The notes under the pieces are model-generated. The model worked only from the letters and a program-made list of their open reading frames with translations, was not told the DNA's origin and ran no database searches. A stretch of DNA of 64,000 nt from Geobacter sp. (GTDB lineage Bacteria; Desulfobacterota; Desulfuromonadia; Geobacterales; Pseudopelobacteraceae): contig WKKS01000004.1 of assembly GCA_009684515.1 (NCBI GenBank), positions 248,001 to 312,000 of the forward strand, in the 5' to 3' direction. Below, piece by piece: positions 41,806 to 50,088 of the stretch; position 1 is the first letter of the stretch; the number at the start of each line of letters is the position of its first letter. A program made the translations under genes and the position numbers.

Positions 41806-44220
41806 ATGGCAAAGAAACCGATTGAAACAATGGAAGCCGCTTTTGCGGCCGGGCTGCTGCCCGACGATGTGGACAAGGAAAATTTCCAGATTGTTCTGAA
41901 AGAGCTTCTCAACGCCTATCGCCCGCTTCTCGAAGAAGAGCTGAAACGATCCCAGTCGCCGGAAGAGCTGCAAAAGGAGGCTCTCAATAGCGCCCCTTCC
42001 TGTGAAGATGAGCTGGCTCTGGCGAATCGTCTTTTCACCCGGCTGGCCGATGAGAAGGTTTTATTGCGAATCCTGCCGGCCAGCGCCATCGAGCAGCTTG
42101 GCCCGGTGGATCAGTGGCGCTGGTGTCAGAAGCATCTGCTCTGCTGCTACATCTTCGGCTGGCTTCTCTATCGGGCCAGGAGCTGGCGCGCCGCGGTCTA
42201 CTACCTCTACCGCTTCTGGCTCTGCGTGCGCGCCTCGGTCGGCAATGATCCGACCGGGCGCATCCTGACAGAGGAAGAACGGCAGGATTTCCGGCAACTG
42301 GTCAAGGCCTTCGCGGAGGTCTACAAACCATATCTGGCCAGACAGCTGGCGAGCCTGGACAGCTCCTTTGAAACCGCCGACGATACCATTTCCGGCAAAA
42401 TCGGCTGCGACGAAGGGCTCAGCGAGTCCGGCAACCTGATCAGCCAGTTCCTGACCATCGAACGTGCGCCGCTCCTCTTCGGGCGGGAGGTGTACGAGAA
42501 GTTCCGCCAGGACCCGCGCTTCTGGTTCTGTCGCTGCTGGTGTCTCTGTGCCATCCGGTTCGGCTGGTGTCTGGCCCGTTCACGGAACCTGCTGGAAGCG
42601 GTCAGGTGCCTCCTGCGCTACTTCATCTGTCTGCGTGAATGCTTCAAACCGCTGACCTGCAACCTTACCAAACCGCACGGCTGCACCGAGGAGAGTCCCA
42701 AATCGGGCGGCGGGGGTCTGGTAGTGGAGATCGTCGGCACCGCCACCGGCGGCTTTTTCCATCATTACACCCTGGAATGGCGCAAAGTCGAAGGTGACCC
42801 GTGCGAAGACAACAGCAACTGGCAATCGCTCGGGATCATCTATCCCGGCGGAGGCGCAACCGGCACTGTTCCGATGGTGGCGGGAACCCTGGGATGGCTC
42901 AACACAACGGCGCTGCCGGCCGGCTCCTATGAGATCAGGCTGTGCGTCTATTCGTCACTGCCCAACGCACCCCGCTGCTGTCACTGCACACAGTTCAGCC
43001 TCTTCAAGCGCCTGGTCTGGATCGATCGGGTCGCCAATGCGCCGGTGCAGACACCATTGGGTCCCTTCGTCTCCACTTCGCCGATCGTCAATACCAATCC
43101 GGGCGGCATCGTCGTACCGGTCGGCGGCTGCGTGACGGTCAAGGGGAGCGCTTTTGTGGGCGAATGCAACAATCGCAAGATCAAGTGTTTTGATCTCCGT
43201 TTCGGGCTGGAATGGCTGCCCGGACCGGGCGAGGTCGGCTTCAATCCGGCCGATTTCACCGGCTCGCTGCTGGTCCCCTACGGCCCGACCTGTTACACCG
43301 ATGCCAACCCTGCCGTCGAGTCGCAGAAACGCGCGCCATGGAACCAGCTGATCGAGCGGGCGCTCACCACCCACTTTGTCGAGACTGAAATCGACCTGTT
43401 TGGTTCGCCCTTCAAAATCTGGAAACTGCAGGACTTCTGCTTCAACAGCGGCGGGCTCCTGCCGGTCGGCGTCAACAACACAGCAGGCTGTCCCGATGAA
43501 CATCACCGCTGCCGAAGCGGCAAATACACCCTGCTGCTGCAGGTGGAGGACACCCTCGGCAACCTGGTCTACGATACCCAGCAACTCTGGTTCGACAACA
43601 AGCCGATCTCGGTGGAGTTCAGCGGCATCGAGGGGCTTCCGGGCTGCTCGGACCTGAAACTCTCCCAGTTCGTTCCGGGAGGGGCACCCTGCGGAGTTCC
43701 CTGGCCGCGCGGTCTGTCCGGCATCGCCTACGATGAGTATATCGACGAAAGCGACCCGACCTACCCCAGCAACAACTTCGACTACTACAACCTGGTCATC
43801 ACCCGCCAGGGCGGGCCAAGCCTGGTGGTGCCGATCACACCGGATCTGGTCACCTATGGCGCCAACCCGCTGATCGGGATCCAGAGGGTCGGCGACCCCG
43901 GCACCCGCTGCGAGCCTCTGCCGGCCGTCGGCGGATGTCCGGTTCCTCCTCCGGTACCGGCAAAGATGGCCGGACTTCTGACCCAGCTCGACCTGCGGGC
44001 CTTCGACGCCGTCTGTGCGGCGAGCATCCCGGCCAGCGAGCATTACAGCATCCCGGCCGGCTTCTCGCTCAAGCGCGGTGAGTGCTGCGGCTACACTTTC
44101 CAGCTCTATGCCCAGGACAAAACCTGGAGCGACGGCTGGAACGGCGGCTACCATCACGCCTGGTCGCTGCCGTGGGCGGTCTGCATCTGTAATGATCTGA
44201 GAGGGGATGACAACAATTAG
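41806..44220 (+). CDS. Large Cys/Trp-rich protein with duplicated helical module (function unknown)
   Basis: An 804-residue protein without signal peptide. Residues 29-145 and 164-279 are a tandem duplication: helix KELLNAYRPLLEEEL matches KAFAEVYKPYLARQL, CEDELALANRL matches CDEGLSESGNL, and the aromatic/Cys block WCQKHLLCCYIFGWLLYRAR matches WFCRCWCLCAIRFGWCLARS. After a GGGG linker (301-304) the remainder (305-804) is beta-rich, with Ig-like segments (LPAGSYEIRLCVYSS, GKYTLLLQVEDTLG) and many Cys pairs (RCCHCTQ, GECCGYTF). AAAGGAG precedes the ATG. A 213-nt untranslated gap separates it from the luxR-type gene; a strong terminator follows. I recognise no family; surface/spore-coat-like or metal-binding roles are guesses. 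Confidence 0.7.
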   Translation: MAKKPIETMEAAFAAGLLPDDVDKENFQIVLKELLNAYRPLLEEELKRSQSPEELQKEALNSAPSCEDELALANRLFTRLADEKVLLRILPASAIEQLGPVDQWRWCQKHLLCCYIFGWLLYRARSWRAAVYYLYRFWLCVRASVGNDPTGRILTEEERQDFRQLVKAFAEVYKPYLARQLASLDSSFETADDTISGKIGCDEGLSESGNLISQFLTIERAPLLFGREVYEKFRQDPRFWFCRCWCLCAIRFGWCLARSRNLLEAVRCLLRYFICLRECFKPLTCNLTKPHGCTEESPKSGGGGLVVEIVGTATGGFFHHYTLEWRKVEGDPCEDNSNWQSLGIIYPGGGATGTVPMVAGTLGWLNTTALPAGSYEIRLCVYSSLPNAPRCCHCTQFSLFKRLVWIDRVANAPVQTPLGPFVSTSPIVNTNPGGIVVPVGGCVTVKGSAFVGECNNRKIKCFDLRFGLEWLPGPGEVGFNPADFTGSLLVPYGPTCYTDANPAVESQKRAPWNQLIERALTTHFVETEIDLFGSPFKIWKLQDFCFNSGGLLPVGVNNTAGCPDEHHRCRSGKYTLLLQVEDTLGNLVYDTQQLWFDNKPISVEFSGIEGLPGCSDLKLSQFVPGGAPCGVPWPRGLSGIAYDEYIDESDPTYPSNNFDYYNLVITRQGGPSLVVPITPDLVTYGANPLIGIQRVGDPGTRCEPLPAVGGCPVPPPVPAKMAGLLTQLDLRAFDAVCAASIPASEHYSIPAGFSLKRGECCGYTFQLYAQDKTWSDGWNGGYHHAWSLPWAVCICNDLRGDDNN

Positions 44221-44265
44221 GGCATTTATTGGAGTTTCACCTGCATACTGTGCGGCCTGTGATCG

Positions 44266-44292
44266 GGGGAGAGAGAAATCTCTCCCCTTTTT
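44266..44292 (+). terminator. Rho-independent terminator of the Cys/Trp-rich protein gene
   Basis: GGGGAGAGA (44266-44274), GAAA tetraloop, TCTCTCCCC (44279-44287), then five T. Confidence 0.92.
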
Positions 44293-44372
44293 CTGGGCGG
44301 TCATGCGGCAAGTTCTGGTATAATCAGCTCATTACCATCTATGCGACATGATATGATGAGACGGAGGACGCC

Positions 44373-45257
44373 ATGAAAATTTTTATCAGCGGAGCGACCG
44401 GCTTTGTCGGCGGTCATCTGGTGCGCGAGTTGCTTGGCAGGGGGCACCAGCTGAGATTGCTGACCCATCGCCGCAAACGGAGTGTCGAAGGAGTTGATCA
44501 GGTCGTGGGGGATGTGACCCGCCTGGAGACATTCGAGCAGGCCGCGGCCGGATGCGACGCGGTTATCAATCTGGTCGGGATCATCCGGGAGTTTGCGTAC
44601 AAAAATGTCACTTACAAGAAGCTGCATGTGGAAGCAACCGCCAACATGCTGGCCGCAGCGCAGAAAGGTGGCGCACGCCGTTTTCTGCAGATGTCAGCCC
44701 TGGGAACCCGTTCGACGGCGGTATCCGATTATCACAAAAGCAAGTGGCAGGCTGAGCAGCTGGTACGCAGCTCCAATCTGGAGTGGACGGTCTTTCGACC
44801 TTCGCTGATCTTCGGCCCGAAAGATTCATTTATCAATATGCTGGCGTCCCAATTGCGGCTGGCCCCGGTCATGCCGGTCATCGGTAGCGGGCAGTACCGG
44901 ATGCAGCCGATCCATGCCGATGATGTGGCGCGCTGCTTTGCGCTGGCTCTGGAAATGCCTGAAACTGTCGGTCATGCCTATGAACTGTGCGGCAACGACA
45001 GCCTGCGTTATGAGGATCTGCTGGATACGGTCGCTAACGCCATGGGGAAATCCAAACCTTTTAAACCCCATGCACCGCTGGGGCTGATGAAGCTGATCAT
45101 TCCGGTGATGCAGAACATCCCGCTCTTTCCAATCACCATGGACCAGTTGCAAATGCTGCTGGAGGAGAGCGTCTGTGATGGTTCCTGGCAAAAAACATTC
45201 GGTTTCAGTCCGCGCGGCTTCAAGGAAGGAATCTGCGAATATCTGCACAAAACTTGA
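44373..45257 (+). CDS. NAD(P)H-binding atypical SDR, complex I NDUFA9-like
   Basis: A 294-residue Rossmann-fold protein. The cofactor loop is ISGATGFVGGHLVREL. The YxxxK pair is replaced by YHKSKWQAEQLVRSS, as in atypical SDRs of the NDUFA9/YwnB group. RPSLIFGP and MQPIHADDVARC are further family motifs. Bacterial members are often annotated as complex I NDUFA9 subunit family or nucleoside-diphosphate-sugar epimerase; the true substrate is unknown. GGAGGACGCC precedes the ATG. An RlpA-like gene follows after 32 nt, probably on the same transcript. Confidence 0.82.
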   Translation: MKIFISGATGFVGGHLVRELLGRGHQLRLLTHRRKRSVEGVDQVVGDVTRLETFEQAAAGCDAVINLVGIIREFAYKNVTYKKLHVEATANMLAAAQKGGARRFLQMSALGTRSTAVSDYHKSKWQAEQLVRSSNLEWTVFRPSLIFGPKDSFINMLASQLRLAPVMPVIGSGQYRMQPIHADDVARCFALALEMPETVGHAYELCGNDSLRYEDLLDTVANAMGKSKPFKPHAPLGLMKLIIPVMQNIPLFPITMDQLQMLLEESVCDGSWQKTFGFSPRGFKEGICEYLHKT

Positions 45258-45289
45258 CCATGACACTCTAGCGTGGTATAAGGGACCGC

Positions 45290-45766
45290 ATGAAGCATCA
45301 GTTTTTCAATACTATAGCGTTGTCTGTTGTCGCAGCGGCACTGTTCTTGCCGGTAACTCCGGCCCGGGCGGTGGAAGAGCAAGCGCTGGGAGAGCTCACA
45401 AAGCAGCAGCCTTCGGTTCTGGAGGAGCTGCTTCTGAAGAGCAGTCCGCTCGAATCGGTGGATGCGGTGGCGACCTACTATGCAAACAGGTTTGAGGGGC
45501 GTCAGACGGCTTCCGGACATCGCTACAATCCTGACAAATTGACCGCCGCACACGAAAGCCTGCCACTCGGGACGGTCGTGCGGGTCTTGAACCCGGAAAC
45601 CAAGCAGGAAGTCCACGTCACAATCACTGATCGTTGCGCATCAAAAGCCTATCACTTCATCGACCTTTCCCGAGCGGCAGCCAAGAAAATCGGCCTGTGG
45701 GGCAAAGGCAAGCTGAAGGTTGTCATCTACCCGTTGCTGGAAGAAAAACTGAAAGAACCGGCATAA
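45290..45766 (+). CDS. RlpA-like double-psi beta-barrel protein
   Basis: A 158-residue exported protein. The signal peptide covers about 1-26 (VTPARA). The DPBB core has ATYYANRFEGRQTASGHRYN, LTAAHESLPLGTVVRVLN and ITDRCASKAYHFIDLSRAAAKKIG. In place of the RlpA RINDRGPF it has TITDRCAS, with a Cys after the Asp-Arg. It lacks a SPOR domain, so unlike the protein at 1617-2363 it would not be targeted to septal glycan. A role as lytic transglycosylase or glycan-binding protein is inferred. Confidence 0.8.
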   Translation: MKHQFFNTIALSVVAAALFLPVTPARAVEEQALGELTKQQPSVLEELLLKSSPLESVDAVATYYANRFEGRQTASGHRYNPDKLTAAHESLPLGTVVRVLNPETKQEVHVTITDRCASKAYHFIDLSRAAAKKIGLWGKGKLKVVIYPLLEEKLKEPA

Positions 45767-45785
45767 GATTCTGTCACATGACAGA

Positions 45786-45824
45786 AAAAGGGCGCTTTCC
45801 CGGATAGTGGGTTAGCGCCCTTTT
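45786..45824. terminator. Bidirectional terminator between convergent genes
   Basis: AAAAGGGCGCT (45786-45796) pairs with AGCGCCCTTTT (45814-45824); T-rich tracts follow on both strands. Confidence 0.85.
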
Positions 45825-45847
45825 AATTTTCGTTTTTTTGATCACGC

Positions 45848-46588
45848 CTACTCCAAAGCGTCAAATGTGATGCTGAAACAGGCTCCCTGCCCGGGATGGC
45901 TGACAACCTCAATCTTGCCGCCATCCTGTTCCACCAGTGTCTTTGTCACAAACAACCCCAATCCTGTCCCCTCGCCTTCCATCTTGGTGGTGAAGTATGG
46001 TTCGAATATTCTTGAAAGCGTAGCTTCAGGGATTCCGGGACCACTGTCCGTAATCGCCATTCGCACCCTGCCATCTGTTGTCAAATGCGACTGGACCAAC
46101 AGAGTGCCCCCGTCCTGTTCCATCGCCTGCAGTGCATTCATGACCAGGTTAAGCAGGATCTGTTTCAGGGAATTGCTGTTGATGCTGATTGCCGGCAGGC
46201 TGTAGTCCAGCTGCCGGGAAACCAAGACCGCACGCTGGGCAGCTTCAAAGCCCACAAAGTCCAGCACGAAGTCAATTGTCAGATTAACATCAGACTCACC
46301 GCCAACTTCGTCGTGCCCACTGAAATTCAACAGCCCACGGGTCAACTGGGACAGGCGATGTGCCTCGGAACTGATACGGGCAACCATCTCCCGCACAAAT
46401 TCCGGTACGTCATCCTCCCTTAAAATCATCTGCGCCGCAGATGTTATCAAGGAGAGTGGTGCGTTCAGCTCATGCACTACACCTGCTGAGATCCGTCCGA
46501 GTTCGGCCATCTTCTCGTTATAGGCCATCTGCCGGAACAGTTCTTTGCTGATAGCGCCACTGCTATGCATGTCTGCCGGTGTGGTCAT
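45848..46588 (-). CDS. Soluble sensor histidine kinase at the amtB locus
   Basis: A 246-residue cytoplasmic kinase without membrane segments or recognisable sensor domain. The H-box is GVVHELNAPLSLIT (NtrB-like spacing). The ATPase domain has LVMNALQAM (N-box), DSGPGIPEA (G1) and GTGLGLFVTKTL (G2). The ATG at 46588 has TGGAGC upstream; longer ORF versions lack support. It lies 90 nt after amtB with a hairpin between, so it is transcribed by read-through or separately. Sensing nitrogen status through PII or AmtB is inferred from location; no response regulator adjoins it. Confidence 0.85.
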   Translation of the reverse strand: MTTPADMHSSGAISKELFRQMAYNEKMAELGRISAGVVHELNAPLSLITSAAQMILREDDVPEFVREMVARISSEAHRLSQLTRGLLNFSGHDEVGGESDVNLTIDFVLDFVGFEAAQRAVLVSRQLDYSLPAISINSNSLKQILLNLVMNALQAMEQDGGTLLVQSHLTTDGRVRMAITDSGPGIPEATLSRIFEPYFTTKMEGEGTGLGLFVTKTLVEQDGGKIEVVSHPGQGACFSITFDALE

Positions 46589-46622
46589 ACTTGCTCCAGA
46601 TCTATGTTGCCGGTTACGGAAA

Positions 46623-46649
46623 GAAGCCGCCCACAATCTGGGCGGCTTC
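46623..46649 (-). terminator. Hairpin after amtB
   Basis: GAAGCCGCCC (46623-46632) pairs with GGGCGGCTTC (46640-46649), 10 bp with a 7-nt loop. In the reverse direction only TTT follows, so it may be a partial terminator reducing kinase expression. Confidence 0.6.
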
Positions 46650-46678
46650 CTGTGGTTTGAATACTGGTTGAACCGGGA

Positions 46679-48148
46679 TTACATGTTGTAGCCTGATTCT
46701 GAATGCTGGGTCTGGTCGAGGCCCATGATCTCGTCTTCCTTCTCGACCCGCAGACCGATGGTTTTGTCAAGAACGAAGGCGATTACTATGGTTACGATGA
46801 AGGCGTAGGCGCCGGCAGCGGCAATGGCAATGATCTGTGTAAGAACCTGTTTCGGCTCGCCGGCGATCAGTCCCTTGGCACCGACTGTTGCCAGAACACC
46901 GGTGGCGATTGCGCCGAAGGTTCCCCCAACACCATGTACGCCGAAGGCATCCAGTGAATCGTCATACTTGAGTTTTGCCTTGACCAGGATGGCCAGGTAG
47001 CAGACCACGCCTACAGCAGCGCCGAGAATAATGGCAGCGCCCGGGGTAACCAGACCGGCGGCCGGAGTAATACCAACCAGACCGGCAACAACACCGGAAC
47101 CGAATCCGAGAGCGCTCGGCTTGCCGGAGTGGATCCATTCTGCGATCATCCAGGAAAGACCGGCGGCGGCCGGAGCAACGGTGGTGGTGGTGAAGGCCAG
47201 AGCTGCAGTGCCGTTGGCTGCCACCGCACTACCGGCATTGAAACCGAACCAACCGAACCAGAGGATACCGACTCCCAGCAGGGTCAATGGCAGATTGTGG
47301 GGAGCCATCCGCTCGTTGGGGAAACCATGACGCTTGCCGAGGAAGATCAGAACCGCCAGGGCAGATATACCTGAGGAAAGGTGGACAACGGTACCGCCAG
47401 CAAAGTCGAGTGCGCCCTTACCGAGCAGCCAGCCGCTTGGCCCCCAGACCCAGTGACAGATCGGATCGTAGACCAGTGTAGTCCAGACCAGTGCAAAAAC
47501 ACAGTATGCGGAGAACTTGATTCGTTCAGCCAGAGCGCCTGAGATCAGTGCGATGGTGATGATGGCGAACATTCCCTGGAACATTACGAAGACGTACTCC
47601 GGGATGGCGTTGGCCGATGTTGCTACGAACTGGAACAGCGTGTCAGGGGTGATGCCGCTAAGCATGAATTTGTTCATCTTGCCCAGGAATCCGCCACCCA
47701 TATCATCACCAAAGGAGAGCGTATAACCGACAACTACCCACTGGACTCCGACGATTCCCATGGCCACAAAGGAGTGCATCATTGTCGAAAGTACGTTTTT
47801 GGAACGGACCATGCCGCCGTAGAAGAGCGCCAGACCTGGTACCATAAAAAGTACCAGTGCTGCTGACATCAGCATCCAGGCCGTATCTGCGCCATTGAAA
47901 ACCGCAGCCGGATTGGCCGGTGCAGCGGCAGGGGCGGCAGCATCAGCCGGTTTGGCAGCATCAGCCGGTTTAGCGGCATCAGCCGGTTTGGCAGCGTCTG
48001 CGGCCGGAGCAGCGGCAGGGGTTGCGGCAGGAGCCGTAGCGGCAGCTGCGGGAGCGGCGTCTTTCTTTTCTTCAGCCATGGCGGAAACCGGAATCAGGCC
48101 GGCCATCAGGAGCAGCATTATTGATGCAAGGTATAGTTTGAATTTCAT
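46679..48148 (-). CDS. amtB: Ammonium transporter with Ala/Pro-rich N-terminal linker
   Basis: A 489-residue inner-membrane ammonium channel. A signal peptide (about 1-25) and an unusual Ala/Pro/Lys linker (about 28-82, with four KPADAA-type units) precede eleven membrane helices. Amt signatures include WMLMSAALVLFMVPGLALFYGG, GALAERIKFSAY, DFAGGTVVHLSSG (first pore His) and DAFGVHGVGGTFG (second pore His). The C-terminal tail binding GlnK is present (GLDQTQHSESGY). The ATG at 48148 has GGAGGATACTC before it; the ORF extends upstream but without signal or ribosome site. It is transcribed with glnK, 31 nt upstream. Confidence 0.95.
   Translation of the reverse strand: MKFKLYLASIMLLLMAGLIPVSAMAEEKKDAAPAAAATAPAATPAAAPAADAAKPADAAKPADAAKPADAAAPAAAPANPAAVFNGADTAWMLMSAALVLFMVPGLALFYGGMVRSKNVLSTMMHSFVAMGIVGVQWVVVGYTLSFGDDMGGGFLGKMNKFMLSGITPDTLFQFVATSANAIPEYVFVMFQGMFAIITIALISGALAERIKFSAYCVFALVWTTLVYDPICHWVWGPSGWLLGKGALDFAGGTVVHLSSGISALAVLIFLGKRHGFPNERMAPHNLPLTLLGVGILWFGWFGFNAGSAVAANGTAALAFTTTTVAPAAAGLSWMIAEWIHSGKPSALGFGSGVVAGLVGITPAAGLVTPGAAIILGAAVGVVCYLAILVKAKLKYDDSLDAFGVHGVGGTFGAIATGVLATVGAKGLIAGEPKQVLTQIIAIAAAGAYAFIVTIVIAFVLDKTIGLRVEKEDEIMGLDQTQHSESGYNM
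47936..47989 (-). repeat. Three 18-bp tandem repeats in amtB
   Basis: Three units of an 18-bp sequence (47936-47953, 47954-47971, 47972-47989; unit ends CATCAGCCGGTTT) encode the KPADAA hexapeptides of the N-terminal linker. The units are nearly identical, so their number may vary between strains. Confidence 0.85.
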
Positions 48149-48179
48149 GAGTATCCTCCAGTAAGTTGTCACGTCTTTA

Positions 48180-48614
<435 letters not shown>

Positions 48615-49385
48615 CTAGAAGTTGATGTCGAGCTGAGTGGTGAAAGTCGGTTTTCCGCCCGGAAGCGAAGCGCCGCGCGGGTTGAAAAAGGGGTTGAAGA
48701 AGTCTGCGCCCACAAGCAGGGAAACCTGCTTGGAAAATGCCCAGGAACCGCCAACACTGAGAGCCCCAAGTGCGTTGTTGCCACCCTGGTAATCGACAGC
48801 CAGCCAGAGTTTATCGGAGATTTCACTCATGGTGCGATCCCATGATGCCAGAACACCGCTGCTGGTGTTTGAACCAAGATTCTTCTCTGCGCCGTTGTAA
48901 CCGCCGACCGAAATGCGGCCGATTACCGGGAATGTTTTAGCAATCAATCCGTAAGCGACGTTTCCCATGGTGTTGCCGTTGGTTCCACGGTCGAAAGTAC
49001 CGATACCAAACATACCGGCCGCTACAGCAGGCATTCCCTGGAAGAAGGCATCTTCAGGCACTCCGCCTTTGAAATTGAAGTAGATCGGGTGCTGGGCCAT
49101 TGTGGAACCTGAACCCAGATTGTCTGTCATATAGTCAACGCCAACTTCGAGTTTGAATTTTTCAAAAGGGAGCACACCAACGGTTACACCTAAATCGTAG
49201 GTATTGGCGCCGGCATCGGCTGCATCCGAGAAACGGATGTAATTGTCGATACCCAGGTTGACTTCCTTGAAACCCTTGACATCGGTCGATGGAATCCAAA
49301 TCTGGGTTGAAGGAGTTGCCATTGCCACACTACTTGCCAAAGCCACGATTGCCGATGCTGCCACCACAATTTTACTGAATTTCAT
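48615..49385 (-). CDS. Outer-membrane beta-barrel-like protein of the glnK-amtB locus
   Basis: A 256-residue exported protein. The signal peptide ends near residue 23 (SSVAMA). Alternating hydrophobic strands follow (YDLGVTVGVLPFEKFKLEVGVDY, RISVGGYNGAE, QVSLLVGADFF), ending in the aromatic C-terminus QLDINF typical of outer-membrane barrels. AAAAGGAGAGG precedes the ATG at 49385. A sigma-54 promoter lies about 110 nt upstream, so it is likely induced under nitrogen limitation with glnK-amtB. It may be a porin or an assembly partner for nitrogen-compound uptake; this is inference. The family is not named. Confidence 0.7.
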   Translation of the reverse strand: MKFSKIVVAASAIVALASSVAMATPSTQIWIPSTDVKGFKEVNLGIDNYIRFSDAADAGANTYDLGVTVGVLPFEKFKLEVGVDYMTDNLGSGSTMAQHPIYFNFKGGVPEDAFFQGMPAVAAGMFGIGTFDRGTNGNTMGNVAYGLIAKTFPVIGRISVGGYNGAEKNLGSNTSSGVLASWDRTMSEISDKLWLAVDYQGGNNALGALSVGGSWAFSKQVSLLVGADFFNPFFNPRGASLPGGKPTFTTQLDINF

Positions 49386-49786
49386 CTTTCCTCTCCTTTT
49401 CATCGTTGATTTCGAACGGTGATCAGATGAAAGCTTCATTGGTCCCATCGCTGCACGTTCTGTAGAGTAGTTGTACCGCTTTGCATCGATACTTAGCATA
49501 GAGCGTGCCATATTTTAAATGCCATTTAAATACAAATACTTATGCCGTTTTATGACATTTTACAGCTCTATGGAACGCATCCAATGAACTTAACGGATTA
49601 ATTTTTAAGCAGGTTATCCGGCTTAATTAAGCAGATATCGGGCAGAATCGTGCAATAACAGCTCAAATCATTGAAGGAACACTTCTGCTGAAAAAATATG
49701 CAGCATGAATAGAAACTGATTTGACGTAAGATGGCATTATCGGGTAGGTTTGTACTTTCTTATATTCTTGTATGGGAGGAGACAAC
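49386..49786. other. Divergent intergenic region with sigma-54 promoter
   Basis: A 401-nt AT-rich gap. It contains the reverse-strand sigma-54 promoter (49495-49510). About 16 nt beyond it lies a direct repeat of the palindrome ATTTAAAT. No NtrC consensus site (TGCAC-N5-GTGCA type) was found by eye. The half near 49787 serves the Rieske gene on the plus strand, but no clear promoter was seen there. Confidence 0.45.
49495..49510 (-). promoter_or_regulatory. Sigma-54 (RpoN) promoter of the nitrogen operon
   Basis: The reverse strand reads TGGCACG-CTCT-ATGCT, matching the TGGCACG-N4-TTGCW consensus with one mismatch in the -12 box. It faces the outer-membrane protein, glnK and amtB genes, which are RpoN-dependent in many proteobacteria. 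The predicted start point is near 49484. Confidence 0.75.
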
Positions 49787-50086
49787 ATGCAAACAGCCGC
49801 AAAGATCAGCGAGGTCCCGAATTTCGGCAAAAAAGTTGTTACGGTTTCCGGCAAAGAGGTCCTGCTTATCAATGTCAAAGGCACCATCTTTGCCGTGGAG
49901 AACGAATGTCCGCACCAGGGGAGCCCGCTGGGCGCGGCCGTCGTCAAGGATGGTTATATCTCCTGCCCGAGACATGGCTACCGCTTTAACCTGACCGACG
50001 GCAAATGCCCGGATCATCCCGAGTTTGTCTTGACAACCTTTCCGGTCCAACTGAATGGTGAGGAAATCCAGGTAGACCTGGGCTGA
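49787..50086 (+). CDS. Rieske-type 2Fe-2S ferredoxin
   Basis: A 99-residue soluble protein. The two cluster motifs are CPHQGSPLG (CxH) and CPRHGYRF (CxxH), with the conserved fold EVLLINVKGTIFAVENE. It resembles small Rieske ferredoxins of dioxygenase systems and NirD-like proteins. The ATG at 49787 has GGGAGGAG before it; the ORF start at 49772 overlaps that site. The cardiolipin synthase gene begins 2 nt after its stop, so the pair is cotranscribed. Electron-transfer partners are unknown. Confidence 0.9.
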   Translation: MQTAAKISEVPNFGKKVVTVSGKEVLLINVKGTIFAVENECPHQGSPLGAAVVKDGYISCPRHGYRFNLTDGKCPDHPEFVLTTFPVQLNGEEIQVDLG

Positions 50087-50088
50087 TT

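Noticed and set aside
42955..44304. 449-codon minus-strand frame
   Set aside because: Antisense to the Cys/Trp-rich gene and runs through its terminator.
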